Source: Eustoma russellianum
Taxonomy: Eukaryota > Streptophyta > Magnoliopsida > Gentianales > Gentianaceae
Reading direction: 5' to 3'
Length of the DNA stretch: 64,000 nt
Assembly (NCBI GenBank): GCA_036186865.1
Contig: AP025056.1
Span: forward strand, 26,331,346 to 26,395,345
Part shown: piece after piece, positions 22,237 to 33,046 of the stretch
How the letters are laid out: each line of letters opens with the position of its first letter
Position numbering within the stretch: position 1 is the first letter of the stretch
Notes under the pieces: generated by a model
What the model saw: the letters and a program-made list of their open reading frames with translations, nothing else
The model's database searches: none
Told to the model about the DNA's origin: nothing
Translations under genes and position numbers: made by a program

Positions 22237-23185
22237 GTAAATTAAATATATAAATATTATAACAGGGATGCCATTGGGATAAGGGGGTTTTAAAAAAATA
22301 ATATACCAAAAAATGTTGTTGACCGTGGATAATGGGGTAACACCCCAACTTTCTCCAACTCCCTCCTCTTATAAAACAAATTTTGTCTTTATGTTTTCCA
22401 AACAAAAAGGGGGCCGGCTGGAACTGAGGGTAAAGAAAAAAAAAGAGAAGAAGTGAGGGAGAGGACGGCGGCCAGAGAAGAAAAGAAAAAGAGAGGAGAG
22501 AAGAGAGGAAGGAGAAGGAAAAAAAAAAGAAGAAGCTAGCAAGATTCAACTGTTAAATAATCGCGTAATTTGTCTGCAATTTGGTAGGTTCCTGTTTTTC
22601 CCCTTTAATTAATACAATTCAAGTGTGCCTTAGTGATATATTTATGTGTTTTGTTGTTTAATTGTTGAAATCTATAGCATGTTGTTAATCTGTGAAAAAC
22701 ATGTGCCTTTGGAACTGTTGAATGTGTATTAACATTCTGGGATGATGGTAGGGTTGAATCTGGAATCAGAATAGGACAACTTTCTCATGAATAGGGCTTT
22801 TTAGTTTTTGATTTGTCATTAGAATAGGTTCCTATAGATGGGGCTGATACGGTGGTATGAGCAGACTGACGATCGCACTTAGGATATGAGGAGACTCTGC
22901 GGCTGTCTGTCTTTATTTCATTGGGATCACATCAGACATTAGCTTGTTTAGATTGTCAGACTTTAGATGCAGTACGTTTACGTTGTTGCTTAGAATTTTG
23001 TTCATTGTTTAGTGAGGATTTCCATTTATGATGACAATTAATGTAACTATTTTACCAATTCTGCGAAAAAATTTTTTACGCTATTTTTGACATGTAAGAA
23101 ATTGATTCGACGCTTTTTAGATCTCTTAACAGACTACGACATGTGCACTGGTTCTGATGCTAGGACTCGGGAGCGAGACGCTACA
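22079..23185 (+). mobile_element. Solo-LTR-like repeat (probable Ty3-gypsy)
   Basis: It starts TGTAACGACC and ends GACGCTACA, a mirrored terminal pair typical of gypsy LTRs. Inside are a TAA microsatellite (22205-22240), a TATA-like CTTATAAAAC near 22370, a long purine-rich leader (22430-22545) and a splice-donor-like TTGGTAGGTTC, all usual LTR content. No PBS, coding interior or second LTR is present. The flanking 5-mers TTGGA and ATTTC do not match, so excision history or exact ends are uncertain. It begins about 150 bp after the BBE-like stop codon. Confidence 0.6.
22205..22240. repeat. (TAA)n microsatellite
   Basis: About 11-12 TAA units inside the solo-LTR-like repeat. Confidence 0.95.
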
Positions 23186-23714
23186 ATTTCACTGTATTTG
23201 AATGAGTATTAGTTAAACTTGCATGAGTTCCACTTGGTGTATTCTCTGAATACTGATTGCAAGAGACACATACATATAAAGCCGAAATGTTATTGACCAG
23301 CATTATTATTTGTTGATAATAATTTTCTTGTATAATAGCTCAATGCAATTGGAGACATAGTTCACTCATTGAGATCATCAACAATAATATTACCTCATTG
23401 CCTTAAAAGCTCTGTCTATGACGGGGTACAAGAGGTTGGATGTACGTAATTATACCCATGTGTTAGAAATACATAGATGTTATTTTTCGATGACCCATTT
23501 GCGTCAAGCTGTATCGATCAACTGGTAGTTCATAATATAAGAAGCACAGTCAATTTAGTGAGTCATTTTGCTTTATTCCATCATATTCTAAAGTCAAAGA
23601 AGAGTGTGTTGTTAACTCCATTAGAAATAGAAATATCACTCTTTGAGATCGATGATTTGAAATTATGTATACACCATTCTCGGATGAGAATATCAGTCCG
23701 TTTGACTTAAGTTC
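23186..23714. other. Non-coding AT-rich stretch
   Basis: No domain-bearing frame, RNA gene or terminal repeat recognised. Confidence 0.5.
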
Positions 23715-24200
23715 TTGTTTGGCCATTTGTCCACTTGAGGACACTTTCAATTTATATTATGTTTGTACCAATAGACTTATATGTGAATATGCGGATTTTG
23801 CTATAAATACTACTTAAAAGAAGTTTTGGTTTGGGCATTTGTCTATTTGAAGACACTTTCAATTTATATTATGTTTGTACCAATAGACTTATATGTGAAT
23901 GGGGATCTTGTTATAGATGACACTTAAAAGAAGTTTATGTTTTTGCATTGGTCTATTTGAGGACACTTTCAATTTATATTATGTTTGTACCAATAGACTT
24001 ATATGTGAATATGCGGATCTTGCTATAGATGACACTTAAAAGAAGTTTTGTTTTAGGCATTTGTCCATTTGAGGACACTTCCAATTTATATTATATTTGT
24101 ATCAATAGATTTATAGGACACTTCCAATTTATATTATATTTGTATCAATAGATTTAAGTGTGAACATGCAGATTTTGCTATCGATGACACTTAAGCTTTC
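23715..24200. repeat. 112-bp minisatellite, four copies plus a partial one
   Basis: The anchor ACACTTTCAATTTATATTAT starts at 23741, 23853 and 23963, and a close variant (ACACTTCCAATTTATATTAT) at 24075 and 24118. The spacings are 112, 110, 112 and 43 bp. Each unit continues with a TTTGTACCAATAGACTTATA block and an ACTTAAAAGAAG block. The last full unit carries a short internal 43-bp duplication. Confidence 0.93.
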
Positions 24201-25367
24201 CCGTAACGTATACTTAATAGATAAAGATTCTTTAGCTCATAGAGAAAGCGGAAAAGAATTTAACAAAGTACATTTACTTCAAGGTTCTAAATTCCTTATT
24301 AAAGTTTTGCTTGATGGACCAAGAAAATGTCGATATTAACCCAAAACATCCAATCATACTACGAAACTCTTTCACGACCTGTAAAATTGAATTATTTAAG
24401 TTTGCGAGATTATTTATACTTAAAAAAAAGTAGTATGTTGGCTCTACTTTGAATAGAAAATTATAACAAACATAACCCAAAAAAAGGAATAACTAAAGTT
24501 CTTTTAGGCAGTGTTTGATACCTCACTAAAATTATAATTAAAATACACACTCCAATAGAATTTTTACTCTAATTTTTTCTTTTTATATTTTTCACCTTAA
24601 GTAAAAAATAACTTTAACACAAAATAGTAACATTATTTATAAAAACGAATTAGCATGTAATAAAGAAGTCATTGAAATAATTAAAATGAATAACATATCG
24701 AATATTTTATCTAGTTATAATGATAATTTAGTATATCAACTTTATTGAGTCACATAATTCAACAAAAATGAATCTAATCAGCATTGTAATGAAAGGTTAT
24801 GAATCAGCATTATAATATGGTCCCAAGGAGAACATAAGGTAAGAGAGAGTGCACTAGACACACACACAGATATATATATATATATATGTGTGTGTGTGTA
24901 CATATGTATGTATGTATGTATGTATGTATATGATCTTGTACCGCCTCCTAGCTTGTGTCACCTACATTTTCTGATGTAATAGCAACTGATGGCAACATCA
25001 TCACCGAATTAATGCATAACTTAATTGATAGTATTGTGTGTTTAGCAATTGTTGTTTGCTTCCTTCATTGCATCTTTTATGCCGTTTACGTTATCCGCTT
25101 CGCTTGACTTAAAATTCTGGTTGTCTTTTCTTTACTCAACACTTCCTTCATGAAGCTCTATTGCCACTGCTTAAAGCTTAACCACCCCCACCTCCTACGC
25201 AAGCTGGGCCAATAGATAAATGTTAATATTGAAAAATATGGTTCTCAAAAAAAAAAAATTTAAAGTTATATTGATTTGGAATTTGTACATGAATATCTGT
25301 GTATGTAATAGACCAATACAGAGAATCTTTTGTTAGAGGGAAGATAAATAGCAACCCTTAAAGTAAT
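24201..25367. other. AT-rich non-coding stretch with compound microsatellite
   Basis: No supportable gene. It contains the microsatellite at 24856-24932. A 50-codon open segment (24958-25107) is discussed separately as a finding. Confidence 0.5.
24856..24932. repeat. CA-TA-TG-TATG compound microsatellite with hairpin potential
   Basis: A CA run, a TA run, then a TG run form a near-perfect inverted repeat, followed by about seven TATG units. Confidence 0.92.
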
Positions 25368-25692
25368 ACATACAAGTAGGGCTGTAAATGAACCAAGCCG
25401 TTCGATTGTTCGGCTCGTTTGGTTCGAGTTCGAACTTGAGCTTGGCTCGGATAAAAGGTTAATGAACAGAGCTTGAACACCTTTTTCTGTTCGAGCTCGG
25501 TAAGTGGCACCGTTCATTTAAGGTGTTCGGCTCGTTAATGTTGTTCGTGAGTTAAACGAACCAAGCTTGAACAAGTCAATATGTTCGTTTAAATAAACGA
25601 ACAAGCTCGGCTCGTTCGCTAAGTTAAATGAACAGAGCTTGAACAACGCAATGCTCGGCTCGTTCGGCTCGTTTACAGCCCTACATACAAGT
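25368..25692. mobile_element. 305-bp MITE with 10-bp TSD
   Basis: The element 25378-25682 starts AGGGCTGTAAATGA and ends in the inverse, TCGTTTACAGCCCT. It is flanked by perfect direct repeats ACATACAAGT at 25368-25377 and 25683-25692. The interior is made of repeated GGCTCG/CGAGCC words that make it strongly self-complementary. There is no coding capacity. The 10-bp TSD suggests a Mutator-like family, but the superfamily is inferred only. Confidence 0.88.
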
Positions 25693-25729
25693 ATTGTGGT
25701 ATCCATAACTTCCACTTGTGAAAGTCCCA

Positions 25730-25966
25730 CTTCTGAACGAGTAGAAAAGTTAAATGCAGCCCAGAAAGCTACAGAGAAAGATGAAAGTAGATAAAATTTT
25801 TGGCAGTTAAGGCATTTTCAGTTTTGAGTTTTTTTTTCCCCTTCTCAAAGAACCTCTTCAGTTTGCGGTCTTAAAAGTTGCTCGTCTCTTCGGTTTTGAT
25901 ACACTCCCCCCCCCCCCCCTCTCAAATAGCTTTATTCTTCAATTGGTGAAGAATTTGTCCACCTAA
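25730..25966. repeat. Direct duplication, copy 1
   Basis: It resembles 26448-26655: AAAGTTAAAT(G/A)CAGC(C/T)CA, AAAGCTACA(G/A)AGAAA and the CACTCCCCCC...AATAGCTTTA words recur in the same order. It holds a poly-C run near 25906-25919. Copy 2 continues at 30823, beyond the gypsy insertion. Confidence 0.75.
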
Positions 25967-26167
25967 CTCATTCATCGAATGAGATCCTCTAACCCCCTCC
26001 CCGTGACCGCCCACGTGACCGCCCGCCACGTGGCAGCGGGGAGGGGTGGTGAGGCTGGATGCGAGTGATCCCCATCCAGCCTCACCACCCCCCTTGCTGC
26101 CACGTGGCGGACGGTCGCGAAGGGGGTGAAGGAGTGGGGGGTCAGGCGATCATGACCCCTCATTCAT
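25967..26167. mobile_element. GC-rich foldback element with 9-bp TSD
   Basis: A 183-bp insert (25976-26158) lies between copies of CTCATTCAT (25967-25975 and 26159-26167). Its core is a long near-perfect inverted repeat: CCGCCACGTGGCAGC on the left pairs with GCTGCCACGTGGCGG on the right, extending through GGTGGTGAGGCTGGATG to a loop of about 12 bases near 26061-26072. The GC content contrasts sharply with the surroundings. A sequence near 30820-30860 looks like the same site without the insert. Confidence 0.8.
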
Positions 26168-26447
26168 AAGTCTATTCTATTACTCCTTCTGTTCATGAGT
26201 ATTGTTGAGAAAAACACATAGTTGTTCAAACACTAAAAAAATTGAATTGTCAAATTAGTTTACAATTGTTCAGTTCAAATTGGTCCCACATGATGTGAAA
26301 TCTATTTTAATAAAATATTTGTTAAATTTTTTGAAATTTTGATTTTAATTGACGTTTGACCAACTTTTCAATATTTAAACAAGATATGAATGTTTGAGCA
26401 ACTAATATTAAATATTAAACACTTGTGAAAATACAACTTCTCAATGA
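26168..26447. other. AT-rich non-coding stretch between duplication copies
   Basis: It begins with TACTCCTTCTGTTC, like the end of a common small plant DNA transposon; no partner end was confirmed. No gene. Confidence 0.45.
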
Positions 26448-26655
26448 GTACAAAAAGTTAAATACAGCTCACAAAGCTACAAAGAAAAATGAAAGTAAAG
26501 AAAATTCTTCATAGTGAAGGTGTTTTCAATGTTGAGCTCATTCTTTCTCAAATAACCTCTTCAATTTGTAGCCTTACAAGATGTTCTTGCCTTTTCAATT
26601 TTAATGCACTCCCCCCTTCTTCAATAGCTTTAAACTTCAATAGGTGAAGAGTTTG
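26448..26655. repeat. Direct duplication, copy 2 (left part)
   Basis: Matches 25730-25966. The gypsy element inserted at its end; the right continuation is TTTGTCCACCAACTCATTCATA at about 30819-30840. Confidence 0.75.
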
Positions 26656-27058
26656 TGATGAGGTCTATAACCCTCATCTATGTCAAGATAATGAGGATGC
26701 ACATAATGTTACAAAAATACAAGATCAAGGACTCTTAACAAGAAGTAAAACTAAGAAATTAATGCATGAAGTAGGGGTCAACCTATTTAAATATGTGCAA
26801 GATGAACTAAATGAATTTATACATTGGGTTCACCTAATTGAACCTATAACATGATTTATAAGAGGTTTTAAAACCATTGTAAAATATCATTAAGTTAGAA
26901 TGTGTTCTTTATTTTGCTTTTTAAATGTTTATGTTGTATTAGTTTAGTCCCATCTCGTATTGTGAGTTTCTGCAGGACCAGTTTTGGTAGAATTGACATA
27001 TTTCTCCAACCACAAAACCAAATTAGGATTTGCAAGATGTTTGCGAAAGCTCAAACAA
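26656..27058 (+). repeat. Truncated 5' LTR of the gypsy element
   Basis: Aligns with 29624-30030 from TGATGAGGT to AAAGCTCAAACAA, then diverges into pol. Shared landmarks include ACATAATGTTACAAAAATAC and TTGTGAGTTTCTGCAGGACC. Confidence 0.9.
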
Positions 27059-29615
27059 AGATGAGTTTTCAGGGTTGTTTCCTGAAGAAAAACCTTCTGG
27101 TTTGCCGCCTTTAAGAGAAATTGAGCACCAAATAGACTTCATACTTACTGCTCCTTCCTAATAGGCCAGCCTACACAGCAAACCCTACTGAAACGAAATA
27201 AATTCAACGCCAAGTAGAAGAACTCTTGGCCAAAGGAAAGGTGAGGAAAATCATGAGTCTTTGTGATGTTCCTGTGATCGTTGTACCGAAGAAAGATGGT
27301 ACATGGAGGATGTGTACTGATTGTAGAGCCATCAACAAGATAACTATAAAATACAGGTACCCTATTCCTAGACTTGATGATATGCTTGATGAATTGGACG
27401 GTGCTAAGTATTTTACCAAGATTGATCTCAAAAGTGGTTACTTTCAAGTACACAATAAAGAAGGTGATGAATGGAAAACTGTATTTAAGACTAAGTTGAG
27501 TGGTTAGTCATGCCATTTGGCTTAACTAATGCGTCTATTACTTTCATGAGATTAATGAATGAAGTCTTACGTGCATTCATTGGAAAATTTGTTGTTGTGT
27601 ACTTTGATGATATCTTGATTTACTCTAAGGCTTTGTATGAATACATACACCACCTAAGAAGCGTTTTTGAAGAATTGAAGAAAGAACAATTATATGCAAA
27701 TTTCAAGAAATGTTCTTTTTATATAGAAAAAGTTGTGTTTATAGGTTTTGTGATTAGTGCAAATGGAATTGAAATGGACTAAGATAAACTGAACTCAATT
27801 TTAGAATGACCAATTCCCAAAACTGTTGGAGAGGTGAGAAGCTTTCATAGATTGACTAGTTTCTATAGAAGATTTGTTAAGGACTTTACCACTATTGCTG
27901 TAGTATTTCCGTGGGGAGAGTCACAACAGAAAGCCTTTGATGAACTTAAAGCAAGGTTAACTTCTGCACCTATTCTAAGACTACCTAGCTTTGATGAAAC
28001 ATTTGAAATTGAATGTGATGCTAGTGGTTTTGGTATAGGAGTTGTACTATCTCAGTCTAAACAACCGATTGCTTATTTTAGTGAAAAGCTTAAGGGATCG
28101 CAATTGAATTATTCAACCTATGACAAAGATTTGTATGCACTGGTTAGATAATTGCAGACTTGACAACATTATTTGCAACATAAGGTGTTTGTGGTTCATA
28201 CTGATCACGAAAGCCTTAAGTTCCTCAAAAGCCAAGGAAAGTTAAATAAGAGGCATGCAAAATAGGTTGAATTCATTGCAATTTCCTTATGTGATAAGAT
28301 ATAAACAAGGAAAATATAGCATTGTAGCTGATGCATTATCTAGGAGATATTATTTGATTACTACATTGTCATCTCATTTGCTTGGATTCGAGTGCATCAA
28401 GGAATTGTATACATCTGATCCTGACTTTCAGTCAATATTTGATGCATGTGCCGATTCTCCACTTGGTAAGTATTATTTACATGATGGATATTTGTTTAAA
28501 GAGAGAAAATTATGCATACCTAAGTGTTATGTCAGAGAGATACTTATCAAAGAAGCACATGGTGGAGGTTTAATGGGCCACTTTGGCATCTTTAAGACAT
28601 TATAGATGTTAAAGGAACGTTTCTTCTGGCCTCATATGAGAGTTGATGTAGAGAAGGTTTGTGAAAGTTGTATAAATTGCAAGAAAGCTAAATCTACATC
28701 ACATCAATATGATTTGTACACCCCCTTACCTGTCCCTATGTCACCTTGGATTGATATGTCTATGGACTTTGTTTTGGGATTGCCTAGATCAAAAAATGGA
28801 AGTGATAGTGCATTTTTTGTCGTTGACATATTTTCTAAAATGGCACAATTCATAACTTGTAAAAAGGTTGATGATGCATCTCACGTTGTAAACTTGTTCT
28901 TTCAGGTTGCTGTACGTCTACATGGCATGCCTAGAACTATTATTAGTGATAGAGATACTAAGTTCTTAAGTCACTTTTGGCGTGTGTTGTGGGGTAAACT
29001 AGGAACAAAACTCTTATTTTCTACTACTGCTCACCCCCAAACAGATGGTCAAACTGAAGTTATGAATAGAACTTTCTCTCAATTATTATGTGCTATAATT
29101 TAAGAGAACCTTACGAATTGGAGAGATTGCTTGCATATATTGAATTTGCTTATAATAGAAGTGTTCACAGTGGCACCACACATTCACCGTTTGAAGTTGT
29201 ATATGGTTTCAATCCTTTGTTTCCACTTGATCTTGTGTCTATTCCTGTTCATGAACGTGCAAGTATTGATGGTAAGAATAAGGATGAACTGATTAAGAAA
29301 TTGCATGCTAAGGTTAAGCTACAACTTGAAAAGAAAAACAAAAAACAAGCTAACAAAGGCCGCAAGGAGGTTCTGTTTGAACCAAATGATCTTGTTTGAC
29401 TGCATTTAAGGAAAGAAAGGTTTCCTAGAGAAATGAAATCTAAGCTCATGCCAAGAGGAGATGGCCCTTTCAAAGTACTTCAAAAGGTTAGAGATAATGC
29501 TTACATTCTTGACCTTCCTGAGAGTAAGTACAATTCAATTTCTCATACTTCTAACATTGCTAATCTTACACCTTTTGCTGATGATTTAGATTCGAGGTCG
29601 AATCATTTTGAATAA
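27059..29615 (+). pseudogene. Gypsy pol: RT, RNase H and integrase remnants
   Basis: In order: the RT start (PEEKPSGLPPLREIEHQIDF, 27070-27150), VIVVPKKDGTWRMC and DLKSGYFQV (27226-27507), then MPFGLTNA and the catalytic YFDDILIYSK (27510-27782). RNase H follows (IECDASGFGIG, 27834-28151) and its C-terminus with ADALSRR (28255-28350). The integrase zinc finger has CESCINCKK (about 28660), and the core has SDRDTKF and HPQTDGQTEVMNR (28606-29103). The C-terminal PRGDGPFKVLQKV is at 29433-29615. At least five stops or frameshifts separate these frames. No chromodomain is visible. Confidence 0.93.
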
Positions 29616-29623
29616 GGGGGGAA
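29613..29623 (+). other. Polypurine tract of the gypsy element
   Basis: TAAGGGGGGAA directly precedes the 3' LTR start TGATGAGG. Confidence 0.85.
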
Positions 29624-30817
29624 TGATGAGGTGCGTAACTTTTATCCATGTCAAGATAATGAGAATGCACATAATGTTACAAAAATACAAGATCAAGGAC
29701 CCTTAAGAAGAAGTAAAACTAATAAATTAATGCATGAAGTAGGAGCCTTCCTATTTAAACATGTGCAAGATGAACCAAATGAATTTACATATTGGGTTCA
29801 CCAAATTGAACCTATAACGTGATTTATAAGAGTTTTTAGAACCATTGTAAAATTTCATTAAGTGAGAATGTGTTCTTTATTTTGCTTTTTAAATGTTTAT
29901 GTTGTATTAGTTTAGTCCCACCTGAGATTGTGAGTTTCTGCAGGACCAGTTTTAGTAGAATTAACGTATCTCTCCAACCACAAGGCCAAATTAGGATTTA
30001 CAAGATGTTTGGGAAAGCTCAAACAAGAATCTATAACTTTGGTGTTTTGTACTTTTCCAAAATCAGTCGTCTTGATAGCGAAAACATCATGGAAGTTGAA
30101 GTACTATTTCTACCAAATTCTGTGACATAACTTTGGTAATTTGGATGTATATCTTCAATGGTTGGGCCAAATGCAAAGAACTTTATATACTTATTCTTTA
30201 CACTCAATGAGCTATAATTTTCTAAAAGAAGTCAAGGCCTAGTTCGAATTGGAAGATGTCTAAATACCAGTCATAATTTCAGGAAAGATTTCAAGTTGAA
30301 GACAAATCCTTAAAGTCTTCCATGAATAGTACTTGAGGGACCTAGTTTGAAAATCATCATTCAAGGCTTGCAAGACTAGTTTTTGTGGAGCCTACATGAA
30401 TAGTTTTTAGAAGTACGTAGTCTTTTCAATCATCATTTTAATTTGTAAGATAGTTTGTTGTCTTGTGTTATTTTTGCCTATAAAAGGCACATAAGAGAAG
30501 CCTTGCAAACACACACCTTCAATGAAATTTTCTTCTTCTTCAAGAGTAAATCTTGTGTGTTTTCTTGGATCATATTCAAAATCAAGGCTAGAATCTTTCA
30601 ACTTGAACATCCTTGTGAGAATTGTCCAATTCTGGGAAGGGAAACATCCAAGAGGGAGGTATCTTGCTTAGGTTATGTAGAACTCATTGGAGGACTTATG
30701 TTCAAAATGTTTTCTTCAACTTATTTGGAAGCAAGGTGAAGCTAACTTCATTGTGCCTAAACCATATTTGGATGAGAAGCTTTAGAGTTAAAGAAAGGTT
30801 CATTCTTGCACGCATCA
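29624..30817 (+). repeat. 3' LTR of the gypsy element
   Basis: Starts TGATGAGGTGCG and ends GCACGCATCA. It is about 1.19 kb, and its first 0.4 kb is repeated at 26656-27058. No coding content is recognised. Confidence 0.85.
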
Positions 30818-30822
30818 ATTTG

Positions 30823-33046
30823 TCCACCAACTCATTCATAATTCTATTTTATTACTTTTTCTGTCTTAAAAATATTATCACACTTGGTAAAACATATAGC
30901 TGGTGGTATCTTTGGCACGAGGTATGTTGACTTTGATATATTGACTTTGATATATGATACATTAATATCAGTAGACTGCACTACCACCTGATGAAGTTTT
31001 GGTAGTATCTTAATTTTTAGAAATATATTTGACTTAGATTCGAAATCCTTTAAAGACCTTATTCAAATATCTATAATTTTTATCTAGGATGGAAAATACT
31101 ATCTGTCTTCTAAAGCCAACACTTTGGATGTTACTTTCTACTTCAATCTTGAACATTTATGCTAGCTCTTTATAGCCTTTAACAAATGCAGTCGGTTGAT
31201 GATAAATCCACTTTGGGAGTATATAGCCAATCTATCCACCATGAGCCTTTTGGTGATCTTTTTAACAAACCCAAGCTGATGGGCTGAAAATCCATTTAGG
31301 CTTTGAGTGTTGACATAAGTCTATACAGAGATCTAATCTATGTTGCAAAGTACTGCTTGTCAATGTATGCTTGATTGATGTGCGTCTTGTCGTAAGCTAC
31401 ATGTTTGAATGTAGGCTATAGTAAATTGAGTTGCTAGTATTGATTTTTTCCCTCTCTTTGCATAGTCAACATTGAAAAACAAACAACATGGTCTGTGTGG
31501 GGGTAAGGAAGGCCAAACTCCTATTGGTAATAAAAGCAAGTATGTTCAGGTCGATCTGTCACAGTCAACGTTACCTATTCATATGAAGGTGCAGGTCAGC
31601 GCAAATGCTCTATCACTCAGCTCGGCCAAGAAGATGTAAGACGCCTCAGGTCAGTCCAGTCACCTGACAGGGAAACCAATGTGCTCTGGCTTTCCACTAT
31701 AGATCCGCTCGAACCTCCCTTCCTACAATCTCATTGCTGGTCGCGGCCTCAAGGTCAGACCTCTAGTCAGCTCGGTCTAGTTGCCAAAACAGGCAACTGC
31801 CAGCAAGCAGCCTAGCCAAGTAGCACAACACATGATGCCACTTGACCAACATGCAGATATGGCCTGTCAATGGGGCTGGACACACGTCGCCCACACGTAG
31901 TTTCTCAACATGCATTGGCTATTCTGAACACACAAAAGACAGAAAAGTGTCTTACGAATGATCGTCTCCAATCATCCATAGAAAAATAACTCATCCACGC
32001 CACTAAAAACATGGAACAAGTTTTCTTATCTTTCCAGCATACAGACATTGTAAAACCCATAGCTGAATTAGCGTCTGCAGTTTTTTCAAAAGAAATTAAT
32101 TCTGAGACCTCTAATGATTGTGTAACCCGCCTAGGTTTGTATGAACATTATTTTTAACGACAAACTGAGTTTCTGTAGGACATAGTGAAGATTCAGCTTC
32201 GACATGAACTTAACGGTTAAAGATGTACTTCTTTTTGTTTGGGATGTAGCCCACGTCTGGGTTTCAACGTAGACCTCGTCAGCGTAACTTTACTGGACTA
32301 ATTATGTGCTTGATGTATCCTACATGGTCTCGTTGTAGCATTCTTCATGCTACTTTGTTCCCTCTTCAGTTTTGTATCTTCATGTAAGCTACGTCGAGCA
32401 ATGATGGAACCCTCTATGCCAGCTATTTTGTGCCATATATGTGTCAAGGGGTAAAACTGTAATTTGACGTCACAAAGTAAGTACTTCCCCTCCCCCCTCC
32501 TCTCCCTCCCCCCGGAACCCCTCAAGTGAATTTTTCCACCTTCCCCTCTCCTCCTCCTCCAACACCTTCCTCTCTATTCCTCTCTTCCGCCACCCCTATC
32601 CTCTCCCCCATCACCACCTTCTCCCACTTGCGTCTTCCATTTAGATCTACTTTGCAGATCTACGTCGATCTTTTTCCCCACTTCTACTCTATATGGCAGT
32701 TGTGGACCATTGTGGATGGCGATTATGGTTTACCACCCGCTTTCTGTAACGGATAAAATAAACCACATAATTGTACGATAATATGCTAAACGCACACCTT
32801 AACTAAATTAAGTCCATGGCTATGTTACCACTATGAATTTATTACCTAATAAAATAACCCACATTGTTATATGATTATATATTAAGTGACATCTTTGTTA
32901 AATTGAGTCCATAGTTATGTCACAACTATCAATGTAGTGAATTAATGTAATTTAGATATACATGTATAAATACACCATTATGTTACAACTTATATTCAAA
33001 AGAAAATAAAATCAAAATATGGAATACCCATGAAAATTCTAGAAAT
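30823..33046. other. Non-coding stretch
   Basis: No supportable gene. It includes the continuation of duplication copy 2 (to about 30900), a relatively GC-rich segment (31530-31930), a C/T-rich leader-like segment (32480-32640) and a degenerate 97-bp tandem duplication (32750-32935). Confidence 0.5.
32750..32935. repeat. Degenerate 97-bp tandem duplication
   Basis: ATAAAATAAACCACAT (from 32752) recurs as ATAAAATAACCCACAT (from 32849). Both are followed by an AATT(A/G)AGTCCAT block and an ACTAT(G/C)AAT block. Confidence 0.7.

Larger units (their letters stand above)
26651..30822 (+). mobile_element. Ty3-gypsy retrotransposon, gag and protease deleted
   Basis: The 3' LTR (29624-30817) is complete. 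The 5' LTR keeps only its first 0.4 kb (26656-27058) and then jumps straight into the RT N-terminus. Flanking 5-mers GTTTG (26651-26655) and ATTTG (30818-30822) are probably a TSD with one change. Pol order RT, RNase H, integrase identifies Ty3-gypsy. The PBS, gag and protease have been removed by a deletion, and the remaining pol has many stops. Confidence 0.88.

Noticed and set aside
22433..22549. Purine-rich exon of a new gene with splice donor at about 22585
   Set aside because: It lies within the solo-LTR-like repeat and no coding exon follows.
23715..24200. CRISPR-like array of direct repeats
   Set aside because: Units are contiguous 112-bp repeats without unique spacers, in a plant genome; it is a minisatellite.
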